Shown here: in pieces, positions 16,500-26,510 of the stretch | Layout of the letters: each line of letters opens with the position of its first letter | Numbering within the stretch: the stretch's first letter is position 1 | NCBI GenBank assembly: GCA_963797485.1 | Contig: CAWCPF010000002.1 | Span: 558,001-622,000, forward strand | DNA: 64,000 bases | Direction of reading: 5' to 3' | Origin: CAWAND01 sp963797485 | GTDB lineage: Bacteria > Chloroflexota > Anaerolineae > Anaerolineales > E44-bin32 | The notes under the pieces: generated by a model | Told to the model about the DNA's origin: nothing | What the model saw: the letters and a program-made list of their open reading frames with translations, nothing else | Databases searched by the model: none | Translations under genes and position numbers: made by a program

Positions 16500-18893
16500 C
16501 GCGCCGGTTCATCCAGAGCCAGCCGGACGACGGTCACGCCGTCGCCGCCTTCGGCCGGGCTTCCAGTCTCAAACCCCCGCACATAGGCGCTGTCGCGCAG
16601 GGCCTGGCGCACCACGTCTCGCAGCCGGCCCGACCCTTTGCCGTGAATGATGCGCATGAAGGGCAGCCCCGCCAGGTACGCCGAATCCAGCCGCCGGTCT
16701 AGTTCGGTCAACGCCTCGTCCCCCGTCAGACCCCGCAGGTCGAGCTCGAGCGGCGGGGCGGCAGCCACGCGCATCGGCCTCGACCAGTCCCCCGGCCCGG
16801 GCGCAGATCGCCGCGCCGGCGCGGGCTCGGCTGCCGCACTCGCCGGGATCAGATCCTCCTTCTGAGCCCGGATGCGCAGGCGACCCACCTGCACTTCGGC
16901 TTCTATCTTGCCCAGCTCCAGCACCACCCCGTCGAGCCCCAAACTGACCAGGCGGACGGCATCACCCGGATGGAGATCCCATTCACGCGCCGGCGCGATT
17001 TCGTCAACGGTCGCCGGGGGTTCACTTGCCAGCGCTTCGATTTCCGCGGCGGCATCGTCCGCGCTCTCGAGTGCTTCCAATGGCAACGCGGCGGCTTTCA
17101 GGGCCACGCGCAGACGATCTAGATCGCCCTTGATGTCCTCGACCAGCCCTTGTGCCTCCAAGCGGGCGGCCTGCAGGATCTCACGGCGCTCGGCCTCGAT
17201 CGAGGCCAGTCGTTGGGTGAGGTTCTTGCGGGTGTCTTCGGCTGCCTGTTCAGCGTCCTGGGCGCGCTCGTAGCGACTCGCGGGCCGCCTGGCGCTCCTT
17301 GTGGATGTCCCCCAGCAGTCTGTCGGCCTCAAGTTCCTCAGGCGCCAGCATCTGACGGGCGGCCGAGATGACCTCGTCGGGCAGTCCCAGACGCTGGGCA
17401 ATCGCCAACGCGTTTGACCGGCCGGGAAGGCCAAGGGCCAGCCGATAGGTCGGGCTCAGGGTGGCAAGATCAAACTCCACACTGGCGTTCAGCAATCCGG
17501 GGGTGGCGTGAGCGAAAGCCTTGAGCTCCGGGTAATGGGTGGCCACCAGGATCATGCCCACCTGGTCAAGGAAGACTTCGAGCAGGGCCCGGGCGAGCGC
17601 CGAGCCCTCTTGCGGGTCCGTGCCGGCACCGAGCTCATCCAGAAGGACCAAATCCTCCGGCCCGGCCTGCCCCAGGATGCGGATGATGTTGGTGATGTGA
17701 GCGGAGAAGGTGGACAGGGATTGCTCGATCGACTGCTCGTCGCCGATGTCGGCGAAAACGGCGTCGAACACCGGCATTTCAGTCCCTGAACCGGCCGGGA
17801 GATGCAGGCCCGATTGCGCCATCAGGGCCATCAACCCGGCCGTCTTGAGGGCCACCGTTTTGCCGCCCGTGTTGGGTCCGGTGATGACCAGCCCGCGGAT
17901 CCCGGCCTCCATCACCAGGTCGATCGGCACCACCTGGCCGGGGTCCAACAGGGGATGGCGCGCCTGGATCAGACGAAACGTGAAGGCCCGCGTCCCCTGA
18001 CTGGGCGGCCGGTGGAGGATCGGTGGCTGAGCGCCGATCGCCTCGGCATAGCGGGCCTTGGCCAGCGACAGGTCCAGCCGGGCGAGCGCCTGCACGCACA
18101 AATCCACAGCCGGTTGTTGGCTCCCCACCATGGCGGACAGCTCGGCCAGGATGCGCCGGATTTCATCGCGCTCGGCCAACTCAAGCTCGCGCATCCGGTT
18201 GTTGAGGTCGACCACATCCAGGGGCTCGACGAACAACGTGGCTCCGGAGCCGGACTGGTCGTGCACGACGGCCTTGAGCCGTCCTTTGAACTCGGCGCGC
18301 AGCGGCAGCACGTACCGGCCCCCGCGCTGGGTGATGATGGCTTCCTGCAAGAGCGGGGTCACGGCCGGATCGTTGAGCATGCGCTGCAGGCGGTTCATAA
18401 GCCGGTCGCGCGCGGTGCCCAATTCGCGCCGAATGGCGGCCAACGCCTCAGAGGCATGGTCGAGAATTTCGCCGTGTTCATCGAGCACACGGCTGATGGC
18501 TTCAACCAGACCCTCGGGCGGATCCAGGTCACGCGCAATCTCGCACAAAACCGGGGCTTCAGCCTGCAGCTTGTCGAAGAAGCGCTCCAACGTCCGGGAG
18601 GCGATCAGGGTCGATTGGACCCCCAGCAGGTCGCCCGGCTCCAGGACGGACCCGATCGCCGCCGCCGCGACCTGCGGCCGCACATCATGGGCTGCCCCAA
18701 CCGTCAGCCCGGGGTTGAGGCTGAGCACCAGCCTGCCTTCTGACGTCTCGGACTGCAGCCGCCGGGCATCGTCGTACCGAGCCGTGGGAACCAGGCTGAG
18801 CGCCAGGTCCTTGGATGCCGAAAAAGCCGCGAAACGGGCCAGGCGGTCAAGGACCTTCGGCAGTTCAAGCACGGTTTGGGACTTGGAATCCAT
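16496..18893 (-). CDS. mutS2: MutS2 (endonuclease/ribosome-rescue family), one frame break
   Basis: MutS2 combines a MutS-type ATPase with a Smr nuclease-like domain and acts in recombination suppression or on collided ribosomes. The N-terminal core includes ELPKVLDRLARF and GRYVLPLRAEFKGRLKAVVH. The ATPase has Walker A ITGPNTGGKTVALKT, then DIGDEQSIEQSLSTFSAH and Walker B LVLLDELGAGTDP. The Smr domain at the C-terminus has LELDLRGLTGDEAL and RIIHGKGSGRLR. The frame breaks at 17267-17279, between HKERQAARES and RYERAQDAEQ, in the long coiled coil after the ATPase; one extra base there explains it. Joined length is about 799 residues, normal for the family. ATG at 18893 is used. Confidence 0.92.
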
Positions 18894-18940
18894 GGTCACG
18901 GAGTGTATCACGCCGGCTTTGGCCGGGTCTCCGAAGGCGA

Positions 18941-21013
18941 TCAGAAGGAGAGCAGATCCTCGATGGCGGCGGCAATCCGCTCGGCATCCGGCAGCACCAT
19001 GTGCATGAGGTCGAGGCTGTAGGGCACGGGCAGGTCGGGCATGGTCAGCCGGCGGAGCGGGGCGTCCAGATCGGTGAAGCATGCCTCAGCCAGGGTGGCC
19101 AGAATCTCGCCGGCGAAGCCGCCGGTCCACGTGTCTTCGTGGACCACCAGTGCGCGCCCGGTCTTGCGGACCGACACTTCGACCGATGCCCGGTCCCATG
19201 GTGCGATCGTGCGCAGATCCAAGACTTCGACCTGTCCGGCGTACCGGTCCGCAGCCTCCAAGCAGGGGTAGACCAGGGCTCCCCAGGTGACCAGGGAGAG
19301 CGCCTCGCCCGGGCGAAGCTGGGCGGCGCGGCCGAAGGGGAGACGGTAATTGGGACCCGGATCGGGGCGGCGGGCCTGCGGGCTATCGAGCAGCGCCCGG
19401 TGTTCCAGGAAGAAGGTTGGATCTCCACCGTGCAGGGCGGTTTGCAGCAGCCCGGCCGCGTCAGACGCATTGGATGGAAAGGCAATCCTCCAGCCCAGGC
19501 TGTGGGCATAGACGGCCTCGCCGGTCACCGAATGCCACGGGTCGCCGATCTTCTTGCTGAACCCCACCGGCATACGCACAACCACCGGCGCGCCGAACTT
19601 CCCCGCGGTGCGCCAGCGCAGGGTGCCCAGGTCGTTCAGCTGCTCGGTGGCCGGGTCGGCATACTTGCGGAATTGAATCTCCGGCACCGGTGTCAGCCCT
19701 GCCAGGGCCATGCCGACCGCCCGGCCGATGATCCCCTCCTCGGACAAGGAGGTGTCGAAAACGCGCGCTTCACCGAACTTGGCCTGCAGCCCGAGTGTGG
19801 CGCCGTGAACCCCGCCCTTGGCACCGACATCCTCTCCGAAGACCAGCGCGCCATCATTCTCAGCCAACTCGGTCTCAAGCACCCGGCGGATGACATCCAG
19901 CATGTTCATACGCGGCCCGGTTTCGGCTGGCACGTCGGTGGTTGACGGGTTCGAGGCTGCTCCGGATGGGCCGCCCACTTCGGGCTGAGCGCCTTCAAAG
20001 AACAAATGGGCTGCGGGCGGCGTGGTGGATGAGCCGCGGCTGCGCGCCTGTGCCAGGGCCGCCTCGAGTTCGTCGGCTGCGGCCTGGCGAATCGCTTCTA
20101 GGCGATCATGTCCGAGCAGGTCGGCCAGGGCCGGCAGCGGGTCGGAAGCCGCTTCTTCGGCCTGTTCTTGGGCGGTCTTGTATGCCTGGTTGTCGATGAA
20201 GGTGTGCCCGCCCAATCGAGGCACGTTGAGGTGCAGCAGGGTGGGGCCCTGCCGCCGGGCATGATCGACCGCCCGCCGGACCAAGTCCGCCGTCTCTAGC
20301 GGCCGCGTCCCCGATCCATCGAGCACCAGTAGATTGCCGAACAACTCAAGATTGGCGGCGATGTTGCCGCCGGGAGTCTGCAGCTCGCGCCGCACCGACA
20401 GTCCAAAGCGGTTGTCTTCGATCACGAACAGGAGCGGCAGGTTGAGCGTCGTCGCCAGGGTGAGCGCCGACCAGAAACCGTTGGTCGCCACCGAGCCGTC
20501 ACCGCCCAGCACGGCCACCATGGCCCCTTGCCATTCGGCTTCGCCCAGCGTCTCGGCCCGATAGCGGATGGCCTGGGCCCAGCCCGCTGCCGGTGTGTAC
20601 TGGGCCCCGACGTCGCCCGAGGCGGGCAAGACCGTCGGCCCTCCCCGCGACGCCATCGAGAACACGACCCCTACGTCGCGCCCCTCGGACGGGCTGCCGG
20701 CATGGCCCATCCCGGCCGCCAGGGCTTCATCCAGGCGTAGGCCGGCCGCCAGCATGAACGGCCGCGAGCGATAGTAGACCCCGGCAGCATCGTGGGCATG
20801 GTCAAGGTGGGCGGCCACCAGGACCTGGGCAAGTTCATGGCCCTTGGCCGAGAACTGATACGGGACGGCGCCCGAGGGCGCCAGCTCGCGTTCCTCCAGT
20901 TCATCCAACAATCGAGAGCGCACCACCCAGCCGGTGATGCGCTCCCAATCCAGATCTTGCGGACCGGCGGACGTCACCGCCGCCCGGTCCTTGGTGGTCA
21001 TTCGCCCGGCCAT
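18941..21013 (-). CDS. 2-oxoacid dehydrogenase E1 component, alpha and beta subunits fused
   Basis: A 690-residue thiamine-diphosphate enzyme. Residues 1 to about 350 are E1 alpha, with VYYRSRPFMLAAGL and the TPP motif GGDGSVATNGFWSALTLATT ending in a downstream IEDN. An Ala/Pro/Ser-rich linker follows. E1 beta starts near MNMLDVIRRVLETEL and has FGEDVGAKGGVHGAT, FDTSLSEEGIIGRAVGMALA, PEIQFRKYADPATEQL and VVHEDTWTGGFAGEI. It could be a pyruvate, branched-chain or acetoin-type E1; the HPAR-less, fused form is common in branched-chain-like enzymes. E2 and E3 genes are not nearby. ATG 21013 (MAGRM) is preferred over 21052, which would read into the intergenic region. Confidence 0.88.
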   Translation of the reverse strand: MAGRMTTKDRAAVTSAGPQDLDWERITGWVVRSRLLDELEERELAPSGAVPYQFSAKGHELAQVLVAAHLDHAHDAAGVYYRSRPFMLAAGLRLDEALAAGMGHAGSPSEGRDVGVVFSMASRGGPTVLPASGDVGAQYTPAAGWAQAIRYRAETLGEAEWQGAMVAVLGGDGSVATNGFWSALTLATTLNLPLLFVIEDNRFGLSVRRELQTPGGNIAANLELFGNLLVLDGSGTRPLETADLVRRAVDHARRQGPTLLHLNVPRLGGHTFIDNQAYKTAQEQAEEAASDPLPALADLLGHDRLEAIRQAAADELEAALAQARSRGSSTTPPAAHLFFEGAQPEVGGPSGAASNPSTTDVPAETGPRMNMLDVIRRVLETELAENDGALVFGEDVGAKGGVHGATLGLQAKFGEARVFDTSLSEEGIIGRAVGMALAGLTPVPEIQFRKYADPATEQLNDLGTLRWRTAGKFGAPVVVRMPVGFSKKIGDPWHSVTGEAVYAHSLGWRIAFPSNASDAAGLLQTALHGGDPTFFLEHRALLDSPQARRPDPGPNYRLPFGRAAQLRPGEALSLVTWGALVYPCLEAADRYAGQVEVLDLRTIAPWDRASVEVSVRKTGRALVVHEDTWTGGFAGEILATLAEACFTDLDAPLRRLTMPDLPVPYSLDLMHMVLPDAERIAAAIEDLLSF

Positions 21014-21078
21014 GCTTCCATCATACTGGAAGAATCGAGGCCGCCAGGACAACCCGCCGTGCGCGCCGGCGCCTGCCG

Positions 21079-21243
21079 TCAGGCGTCAGGCGCCTCGGCG
21101 TCAATGTCTTTCAGGACCTCCAGATCCTGGTACAGATTGCGGAATCTCACCACCAGGCTGCCGACGAAGATCAGCATCACCCCTACGATGACGCTGAGAC
21201 CCAGGATCATGTAATTGGTGGTTTGGGCAGGTTCCAACAACAT
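21079..21243 (-). CDS. ccmD: CcmD-like small membrane protein
   Basis: A 54-residue protein with one membrane helix (LGLSVIVGVMLIFVGSLVV) followed by a charged tail, RFRNLYQDLEVLKDIDAE. CcmD in System I stabilises the release complex of CcmABC with holo-CcmE and has just this layout. Sequence conservation in CcmD is low, so the call rests mostly on size, topology and place: it is the last gene after ccmC, 50 bases downstream. ATG 21243 is preferred because GGAGGA sits nine bases before it; a GTG at 21264 is also possible. Confidence 0.7.
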   Translation of the reverse strand: MLLEPAQTTNYMILGLSVIVGVMLIFVGSLVVRFRNLYQDLEVLKDIDAEAPDA

Positions 21244-21295
21244 CAGCGTGAGTCCTCCTGACACCAGCCAAACGACTTGGCGTTCGCGCCGGGCT

Positions 21296-21998
21296 TCACG
21301 ATGCGTACAGCCGCATCTTCAACGACTCGACACGCTCGATCAGGGACTGGAGTCTGAGGCGATGCCATAGCAGCGTGGCGTAGACGAAAGTGAATGTGAG
21401 CAGGCTAAACATGAATGTCTGCAGCATGGCTGGGGTCATGTCAAATGCGCCCTGCGCGCTGGGATCGCTCGACCCTATCACCACGGGGTGGATGGTTCGC
21501 AGAAACCGAATGGACAGGAACGTGATGGGCACGCTCACAAAATCCCACGATTCCGTAAACGGCGCCGAAGCGAGCGCGCCGCTCCGGATCCTCGATGCCC
21601 TGCCGCAGCATGATGTAAGCCAGGTAGATCAGCTCCATGATCGTGGCCGTCACCAGCCGGGGATCCCAGGTCCACCACGTGTTCCAGATGGGCCGGGCCC
21701 AGATCGAGCCGCTGACGATGTTAATCAGCGTAAACACGATGCCGATCTCAACCGATGCCTGGGCGAGGCGGTCCCACTTCGGGCTGCCTTTGGCGAGATA
21801 GGCGATCCCCGCCAGGGCCGTGACCAGAAATGCCAGGCCTCCCACCCAGCCGGCCGAGACATGGAAGTAGAACACGCGCTGCACGTTGCCCATCACGGCC
21901 TCTTCCGGGGCATAAAACAGGACCATCCCCAGGGCAATCAAGAACAGGGCGCCGGTCACGGCGCTCAGCCATTTCAAACCGCGCGGAGTGCTCTGCAT
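21296..21998 (-). CDS. ccmC: Heme exporter / WWD protein CcmC, one frame break
   Basis: CcmC hands heme to CcmE at the outer face of the membrane. Six membrane segments are visible. The first heme-ligand His lies in FYFHVSAGWVGG, the WWD motif is WNTWWTWDPRLVTATIMELI, and the second His is in IRFLRTIHPVVI. The frame breaks at 21539-21542, where the coding strand has TTTT after GGA; with one T removed GIVGF continues as VSVPITFLSIRFLR and runs to the stop at 21296. Joined length about 233 residues, normal. ATG 21998 has a textbook GGAGGTGG ribosome site. Part of the leftward ccm operon. Confidence 0.93.
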
Positions 21999-22035
21999 GA
22001 CTCCACCTCCCTCCACCGTCCCCGTAGACTTGGGG

Positions 22036-22776
22036 TTACTCCTGAACAATATACTCGAAGCCCATGAACGACACGGCGATGAAGATCACATCATAGACCA
22101 GCAGCAGGTTCACCCACGGCATGATCTCGTCCATCGGCCAGGCTTGCAGAAAACCGTTGCTCGCCTGGACGGCGGCGACCAGCACCGGCAGCACCACCGG
22201 AAAAAGCAGGATGGGCAGCAATATGTCCCGCGTGCGGGTCTGCACCGACATGGCCGAAAGCAGCGTTCCGACAGCCACGTAGCCCAGCGTCCCGAGACCG
22301 ACCACCGCCAGCAGCCCCAGGTTAAACAGGTTGACCGCATACAGCGCGCTGTACACCGGGAGCACGATAATGGCCACGATCAGCAAGAACACCAGATTCG
22401 CCAGCCCCTTCCCAAAGTAGATCACGCTGCGGTCCACCGGCGCCAGCAGCAAGGCGTCCAGGCAGTCGCGCTCGCGCTCCATCCCCATCGAACGGTTCAG
22501 GCCCAGCGTGCCGGCAAAAGCGAAGGTGGTCCAGAGCACGCCGGCCGTGACGGCCTGCCGGGTCGCCATCTGCAGCTCGAGGGCGAAGTTGAAAATCAGG
22601 ATCACCAGCAGCGCAAACACCAGCATGGCCCCCAGCAGCTCGCGGCTGCGCAGCTCGGCGGCCAGATCCTTCCACACCAGCGCGCCGACCGCCCGCAGAT
22701 TGTCCTGCAGGCGGGCACCCGGTCCCTCCCGCGGCCTGGCGGCAATTCGCTCCGCGGTTCCCACCGCGTCAGGCAT
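22036..22776 (-). CDS. ccmB: Heme exporter membrane subunit CcmB
   Basis: CcmB is the ABC-2-type membrane partner of CcmA; the ATPase energises release of holo-CcmE. The 246-residue product has six helices and family segments LVWKDLAAELRSRELLGAML, GLNRSMGMERERDCLDALLL, DRSVIYFGKGLANLVFLL and LLPILLFPVVLPVLVAAV. Its start overlaps the end of ccmA by eight bases (start codon inside the last codons of ccmA), so translation is coupled. ccmC follows about 40 bases later. Confidence 0.93.
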   Translation of the reverse strand: MPDAVGTAERIAARPREGPGARLQDNLRAVGALVWKDLAAELRSRELLGAMLVFALLVILIFNFALELQMATRQAVTAGVLWTTFAFAGTLGLNRSMGMERERDCLDALLLAPVDRSVIYFGKGLANLVFLLIVAIIVLPVYSALYAVNLFNLGLLAVVGLGTLGYVAVGTLLSAMSVQTRTRDILLPILLFPVVLPVLVAAVQASNGFLQAWPMDEIMPWVNLLLVYDVIFIAVSFMGFEYIVQE

Positions 22777-23467
22777 GCGTCACCGCATGGTACGCCGCCG
22801 CAAGCTGGCCGGGCCCCAGCTGGGGGCCCGCCAATGACTGCGCCAGTTTGCCCCGCGAAAGGATGTCGACTCGGGTGGCGAGGCGGGCCGATCGCTCGAG
22901 ATCATGCGAGGTCATCACCACCGTCCGTCCGTGCGAAGCCACCTCGGAGAGCAGTCCATCAAGCATCGCCGAGGCGTCCTGATCCAGCCCGGTGAAGGGT
23001 TCATCGAACAGCAGCAGGCTGGGGTTGTGCAGGACGGCGCGTGCGATCGACAGCCGCTGCTGCATGCCGCGCGAGAAGTTGCGAACCTGCTCCCGCCGCG
23101 CCGCCGTCAGCCCGACCATCTCCAGCACCTCATCCAGGCGCGCCGCCATATTTACCACGCCGTACATCCGTCCGAAAAAGCGCAAATTCTCCTCGGCGCT
23201 CAGGTCCCCGTAAAGCAACGGCTGGTGTGCGACCACGCCCAGCCGGCGCCGGATCGCGCCCGCCTCCTCGGGGAGCTTCAAACCGTCGATGACCACCTCG
23301 CCCCGCGTCGGCCGTGACAAGGAGGCCAGGATTCGGATGAAGGTCGTCTTACCGGCGCCATTTGGACCCAACAGAGCCACGAACTCGCCCGGCTCCACAC
23401 GAAAATCCAGGCCGCGCAGCACCGGCTTAAGGCCGAACGCCTTGACCAGTCCGCGCACCTCAATCAA
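22769..23467 (-). CDS. ccmA: Heme exporter ATP-binding protein CcmA
   Basis: A 232-residue ABC ATPase. Walker A is GPNGAGKTTFIRILA, the Q-loop is VVAHQPLLYGDLSAEENL, the signature is FSRGMQQRLSIARAV, and Walker B is LLLFDEPFTGLDQ. The frame is open far upstream inside the cytochrome gene, so the start must be chosen by context. TTG at 23467 gives LIEVRGLVKAFG, which matches family N-termini, and overlaps the upstream TGA at 23460-23462; GTG at 23458 is the alternative. Neither has a strong ribosome site, consistent with coupled translation. Works with CcmB, CcmC and CcmD. Confidence 0.92.
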   Translation of the reverse strand: MIEVRGLVKAFGLKPVLRGLDFRVEPGEFVALLGPNGAGKTTFIRILASLSRPTRGEVVIDGLKLPEEAGAIRRRLGVVAHQPLLYGDLSAEENLRFFGRMYGVVNMAARLDEVLEMVGLTAARREQVRNFSRGMQQRLSIARAVLHNPSLLLFDEPFTGLDQDASAMLDGLLSEVASHGRTVVMTSHDLERSARLATRVDILSRGKLAQSLAGPQLGPGQLAAAYHAVTHA

Positions 23468-25280
23468 GGGATTCTCGCATGGCAGCCAAAGCCTGTCGCT
23501 TGAGCTCTTCCCGGCGGCGCCGGTAGTCAGCCTCATCCACCTGGCCGGCCTCGTAGGCATCGTCCAGCCGGGCAATTCGGGCCAGCAGCGCCGCGGCCGA
23601 ATCGCTCTCGTCCTCTTCCGGGTAGGCGTCGGGGGGTCCGCCCAAGCCAAGCCAGGCCGGCCGGTACCAGATGATCCCCAGCCCCACGACCACGAGCAGC
23701 GCCACGGCGCCGATGGCCAGCGCGGTCCAGTTCCCCGCAACCAACGGCGTTGTCCTGCCGACCACGTCCATCTGGATCGACTGGCCGGACGACAGGGACG
23801 CCAGGCTGTACTGGTGGTACGCCTGGCCGCCGAGATTTTGGACCCCCTGGTCCTGGACGGACGCGCCGCTGATGGACGGTCCTCCATCCGGAAGGAGCAC
23901 GGTGATGCCGTCCACCGGGTATGACACCGGCTGGTCAAAACTGATCCGGTTCTGGTACGCCACATTGAAGCTGAAGACGAGTTGGGTCGTTTGCTCCCCG
24001 GGCTGCAAAGGAGTTGCCAGGCTGAAACCATCCTGGGTCGGGGTGGCGTCCTGCGCCAGGCCGGTGTCCTCGAAGGAGATCTCGCTGGCGCCCTGGGGCA
24101 ATGAAAAGACCAACCCGCCCGTCGAGTCGGCCACAACCGTGCGATCTCCGGTGTTGGAAAGCACCCACAGCTCGATCACCTGCATCACACCGCTGGACGG
24201 AAAGTCGAGGATCAGATGCAGCCGCGACACCCGCACGGCGCTCGTGTCGGTGGTGGTGGCGTACAGTGTGATGGGGAGTTCCACCGTCTGTCCCGGATCG
24301 CTCAGATGGGTGACATCGGTCGCGTACTGGATGCCTTGATACTCGGTGCTCAGGATGAACACGCGGCCGGACACGATATCCAGGCCTGGGAAAAGCGCTG
24401 TGCCATCCTCTCCGGCCGTCGCCGTCTGTGTCAGAACCTCTTGCTGGCCATCGAAACCGTGCAGCGTGATCTCGAATTCGGAGGGGGCACCTTGCTCGGC
24501 GGCTCCCGGAGCCAGCACCACGTGCGCCGAAATGGACGCTGTCCCGGCCGCCGGCGCACCTTGATCGGGGGGTTGAGAGACCGCCGACGGGGGTGGAGCT
24601 TCGGACGAGAAGGCCAACTGCCGGACGAACGCGCTGACCTGCAGCACCTGGCTGTCGCTGAGCTGGGCGGCAAAGGCCGGCATGTCCCCCGAACCCTGCC
24701 CGATGACGGTTGCCATGGAGGCCAGGGATTGCTTGGCCATGAAGGCCGGATCTGAGAGCTGCGTGCCGCCGGTTGGCGTGCTCCCGTCGGAGCCATGGCA
24801 CGCCGCGCACGAGGCCGCATAGATCTGGCCGCCCTGATCAATCTCCGCCGTCGTCTGGCTGAGCCCCAGGGAGTAGGCCACCACATCCCAGCGCTGCGCA
24901 TCGGTCAGGCTGGTGAAGGGGGGCATCATGCGATCCAGCCGGCCCTGCGTGACGACCTGATACCAATCCCCGGGGATTGCCTGGCGAACGTACGCCGCAT
25001 CCCCCAGCGGCGCCGGCACAGCCGACAGCTGAGCCGCCTGCGGGCCATCGCCCAAACCCTGCGGTCCGTGGCACGGCAAACAGCGGTCGGTGTACAGGGC
25101 TTCGCCTGCCGCCGGATTGGGCGGCGCCGCCGGCACCAGATTCACCGGCACGGCCGTCGGCGGCGCCGGAAGCGCAGCCTGCGTGGAGTCAAAGCCGGGC
25201 GGTGGGGTGATGTCCTCGGCCAGGGTGCAGCCCGCCAGGGTCAAACCGAGCGCCAGCAGCAGACCCCACCCGGTCTTCAC
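23460..25280 (-). CDS. Diheme cytochrome c lipoprotein with membrane tail, in the ccm operon
   Basis: A 606-residue exported protein of no named family. GTG 25280 overlaps the upstream TGA (GTGA) and starts a signal peptide with lipobox LTLAGC. Two c-type domains follow: CLPCH (about residue 68) and CAACH (about residue 165), each with a downstream Met-containing segment (MMPPF; MPAF) that can supply the sixth ligand. Residues 250-500 are beta-rich repeats resembling Ig-like or carboxypeptidase-regulatory folds. One membrane helix (TALAIGAVALLVVVGLGII) and a short cytoplasmic coiled tail LDDAYEAGQVDEADYRRR end the protein. Its place between ccmG-type and ccmA genes suggests a cytochrome substrate or an accessory of maturation. 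Role unknown. Confidence 0.8.
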   Translation of the reverse strand: MKTGWGLLLALGLTLAGCTLAEDITPPPGFDSTQAALPAPPTAVPVNLVPAAPPNPAAGEALYTDRCLPCHGPQGLGDGPQAAQLSAVPAPLGDAAYVRQAIPGDWYQVVTQGRLDRMMPPFTSLTDAQRWDVVAYSLGLSQTTAEIDQGGQIYAASCAACHGSDGSTPTGGTQLSDPAFMAKQSLASMATVIGQGSGDMPAFAAQLSDSQVLQVSAFVRQLAFSSEAPPPSAVSQPPDQGAPAAGTASISAHVVLAPGAAEQGAPSEFEITLHGFDGQQEVLTQTATAGEDGTALFPGLDIVSGRVFILSTEYQGIQYATDVTHLSDPGQTVELPITLYATTTDTSAVRVSRLHLILDFPSSGVMQVIELWVLSNTGDRTVVADSTGGLVFSLPQGASEISFEDTGLAQDATPTQDGFSLATPLQPGEQTTQLVFSFNVAYQNRISFDQPVSYPVDGITVLLPDGGPSISGASVQDQGVQNLGGQAYHQYSLASLSSGQSIQMDVVGRTTPLVAGNWTALAIGAVALLVVVGLGIIWYRPAWLGLGGPPDAYPEEDESDSAAALLARIARLDDAYEAGQVDEADYRRRREELKRQALAAMRESLD

Positions 25281-25819
25281 GACCCGGACCTGTGGGGCTC
25301 CAGGGGGGCGCCGCATCGGGTACAGAAGCGATCCTCCGCGGCAATCTTCTGTCCGCATTGGGGACAGAAACCGTCCTGCGCCAGGCCGGGCGTTTGCCGC
25401 AGCCGGGCGACGGCGGCCTCCATGTCGGCCTCCAGATCGGGGTCGGCTCCGCGGCGCAGCCGAGAGACGGCGGCTTCCAATTCGTCCTCCAAGTCAGATT
25501 CGATGCCGCCGGCCTGAGGCGCGCCCGACCCGGCCGGGCCCCCGTTAACGGCATCGAGCTGCCGCAGAATATCGGCGCCCAGCTGGACCAATTCGGCGCG
25601 GTGGGCGGCGTAGTCCTGCTCAGGGATCTTCTCCAGCGCCATGTCCATGTCCAGGTCGGCCAGGCTGGAAAGAGTTCGGTCGCGCGCCGCCAAGAGCTCG
25701 GACCGTTGGCGCTCGGCGTCGGTGACGTCGTGTCCAAAACCCGTGAAGAGTGGACGGGCGATGAATCCGGCCACCAGCAGGAGAAGGGCAACGATGAGTA
25801 AGGAGGATCCAAGAGTCAT
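25277..25819 (-). CDS. Membrane-anchored zinc-ribbon protein in the ccm operon (CcmI-like position)
   Basis: A 180-residue protein. One membrane helix at the N-terminus (LGSSLLIVALLLLVAGFIA) is followed by an acidic helical region and a C-terminal zinc ribbon, CPQCG with FCTRCG 14 residues later. The middle carries a KIPEQDYAAHRAEL segment like the heme-handling helical proteins CcmI/CycH, which hold apocytochromes. The zinc ribbon is not part of canonical CcmI. ATG 25819 is chosen over a TTG three codons upstream. The end overlaps the start of the diheme cytochrome gene. Function is inferred from place only. Confidence 0.65.
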   Translation of the reverse strand: MTLGSSLLIVALLLLVAGFIARPLFTGFGHDVTDAERQRSELLAARDRTLSSLADLDMDMALEKIPEQDYAAHRAELVQLGADILRQLDAVNGGPAGSGAPQAGGIESDLEDELEAAVSRLRRGADPDLEADMEAAVARLRQTPGLAQDGFCPQCGQKIAAEDRFCTRCGAPLEPHRSGS

Positions 25820-25894
25820 GGTTGACAACCTGCGGTGTGCAAGCTCAGGGCTTTGGGATTTGTATCACCCATGCGGGGAGTTCGCTCGTCGGGC

Positions 25895-26483
25895 TCAGTC
25901 CGTGCCGCCGGCCAGGGCCCGGTCAATGCTGGCCTGGAGGTCGTTTACCGAGGCGTAGGGACCGATTTGGGCTTCGACCAGCGATCCGTCCGGACCAAGG
26001 ATGTAGGTTTCGGGGACCCCGCGCATGCGGTAAGCCTGCGAGATCCGCGTCCCGAGGTCCGGCCCGTTGGGATAGGTAATGCTGAATTCGCGCCAGGTAC
26101 CCCCGGGCTTCGGGCTCGGTGTCCACGTAGTCCACTCCCAGGAACACCACGCCGCGGTCCTTGTTGGCTTCGTACGCCTGCTGCAGCGCGGCGGCCTCCT
26201 GCTCACACGGGACGCACCACGACGCCCAGAAGTTGACCACCACGACTTGCCCGCGCAGCTGCTGGGTGTCAATGGTCTGGCCGTCAAAGGTGGTCAGCGA
26301 GAACTGGGGCGCCGGCGCGCCGGGTTGGACCGGCCCCTCCTGGGCGCGCCTCAGCCCGAAGAACAGGAGCAGCAGGAAGGCGGCCACGGCCAGCCACACC
26401 AGAACGGTCACCCACGACAGGCGACGTCTGCCGCCGGCGGGTATTTCAGCGGTCGGGTCGGCGTTTGTGGTGGTGCGTTCCAT
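25895..26483 (-). CDS. ccmG: Thioredoxin-like CcmG/ResA-type protein, one frame break
   Basis: Membrane-anchored thioredoxin that reduces apocytochrome disulfides outside the membrane. N-terminal anchor WVTVLVWLAVAAFLLLLFFG, then GAPAPQFSLTTFDGQ, the active site NFWASWCVPCEQEAAALQ, and in the other frame the cis-Pro segment MRGVPETYILGPDG. The frame breaks at 26088-26097: GYLAR in one frame joins REFSITYPNGPD in the other if one base is removed. Joined length is about 195 residues, typical for CcmG/ResA. ATG 26483 is preferred over the TTG two codons earlier. It lies between ccmH and the zinc-ribbon gene. Confidence 0.9.
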
Positions 26484-26510
26484 CGTCAATAGGTCCCCGT
26501 CGGATGAGGC

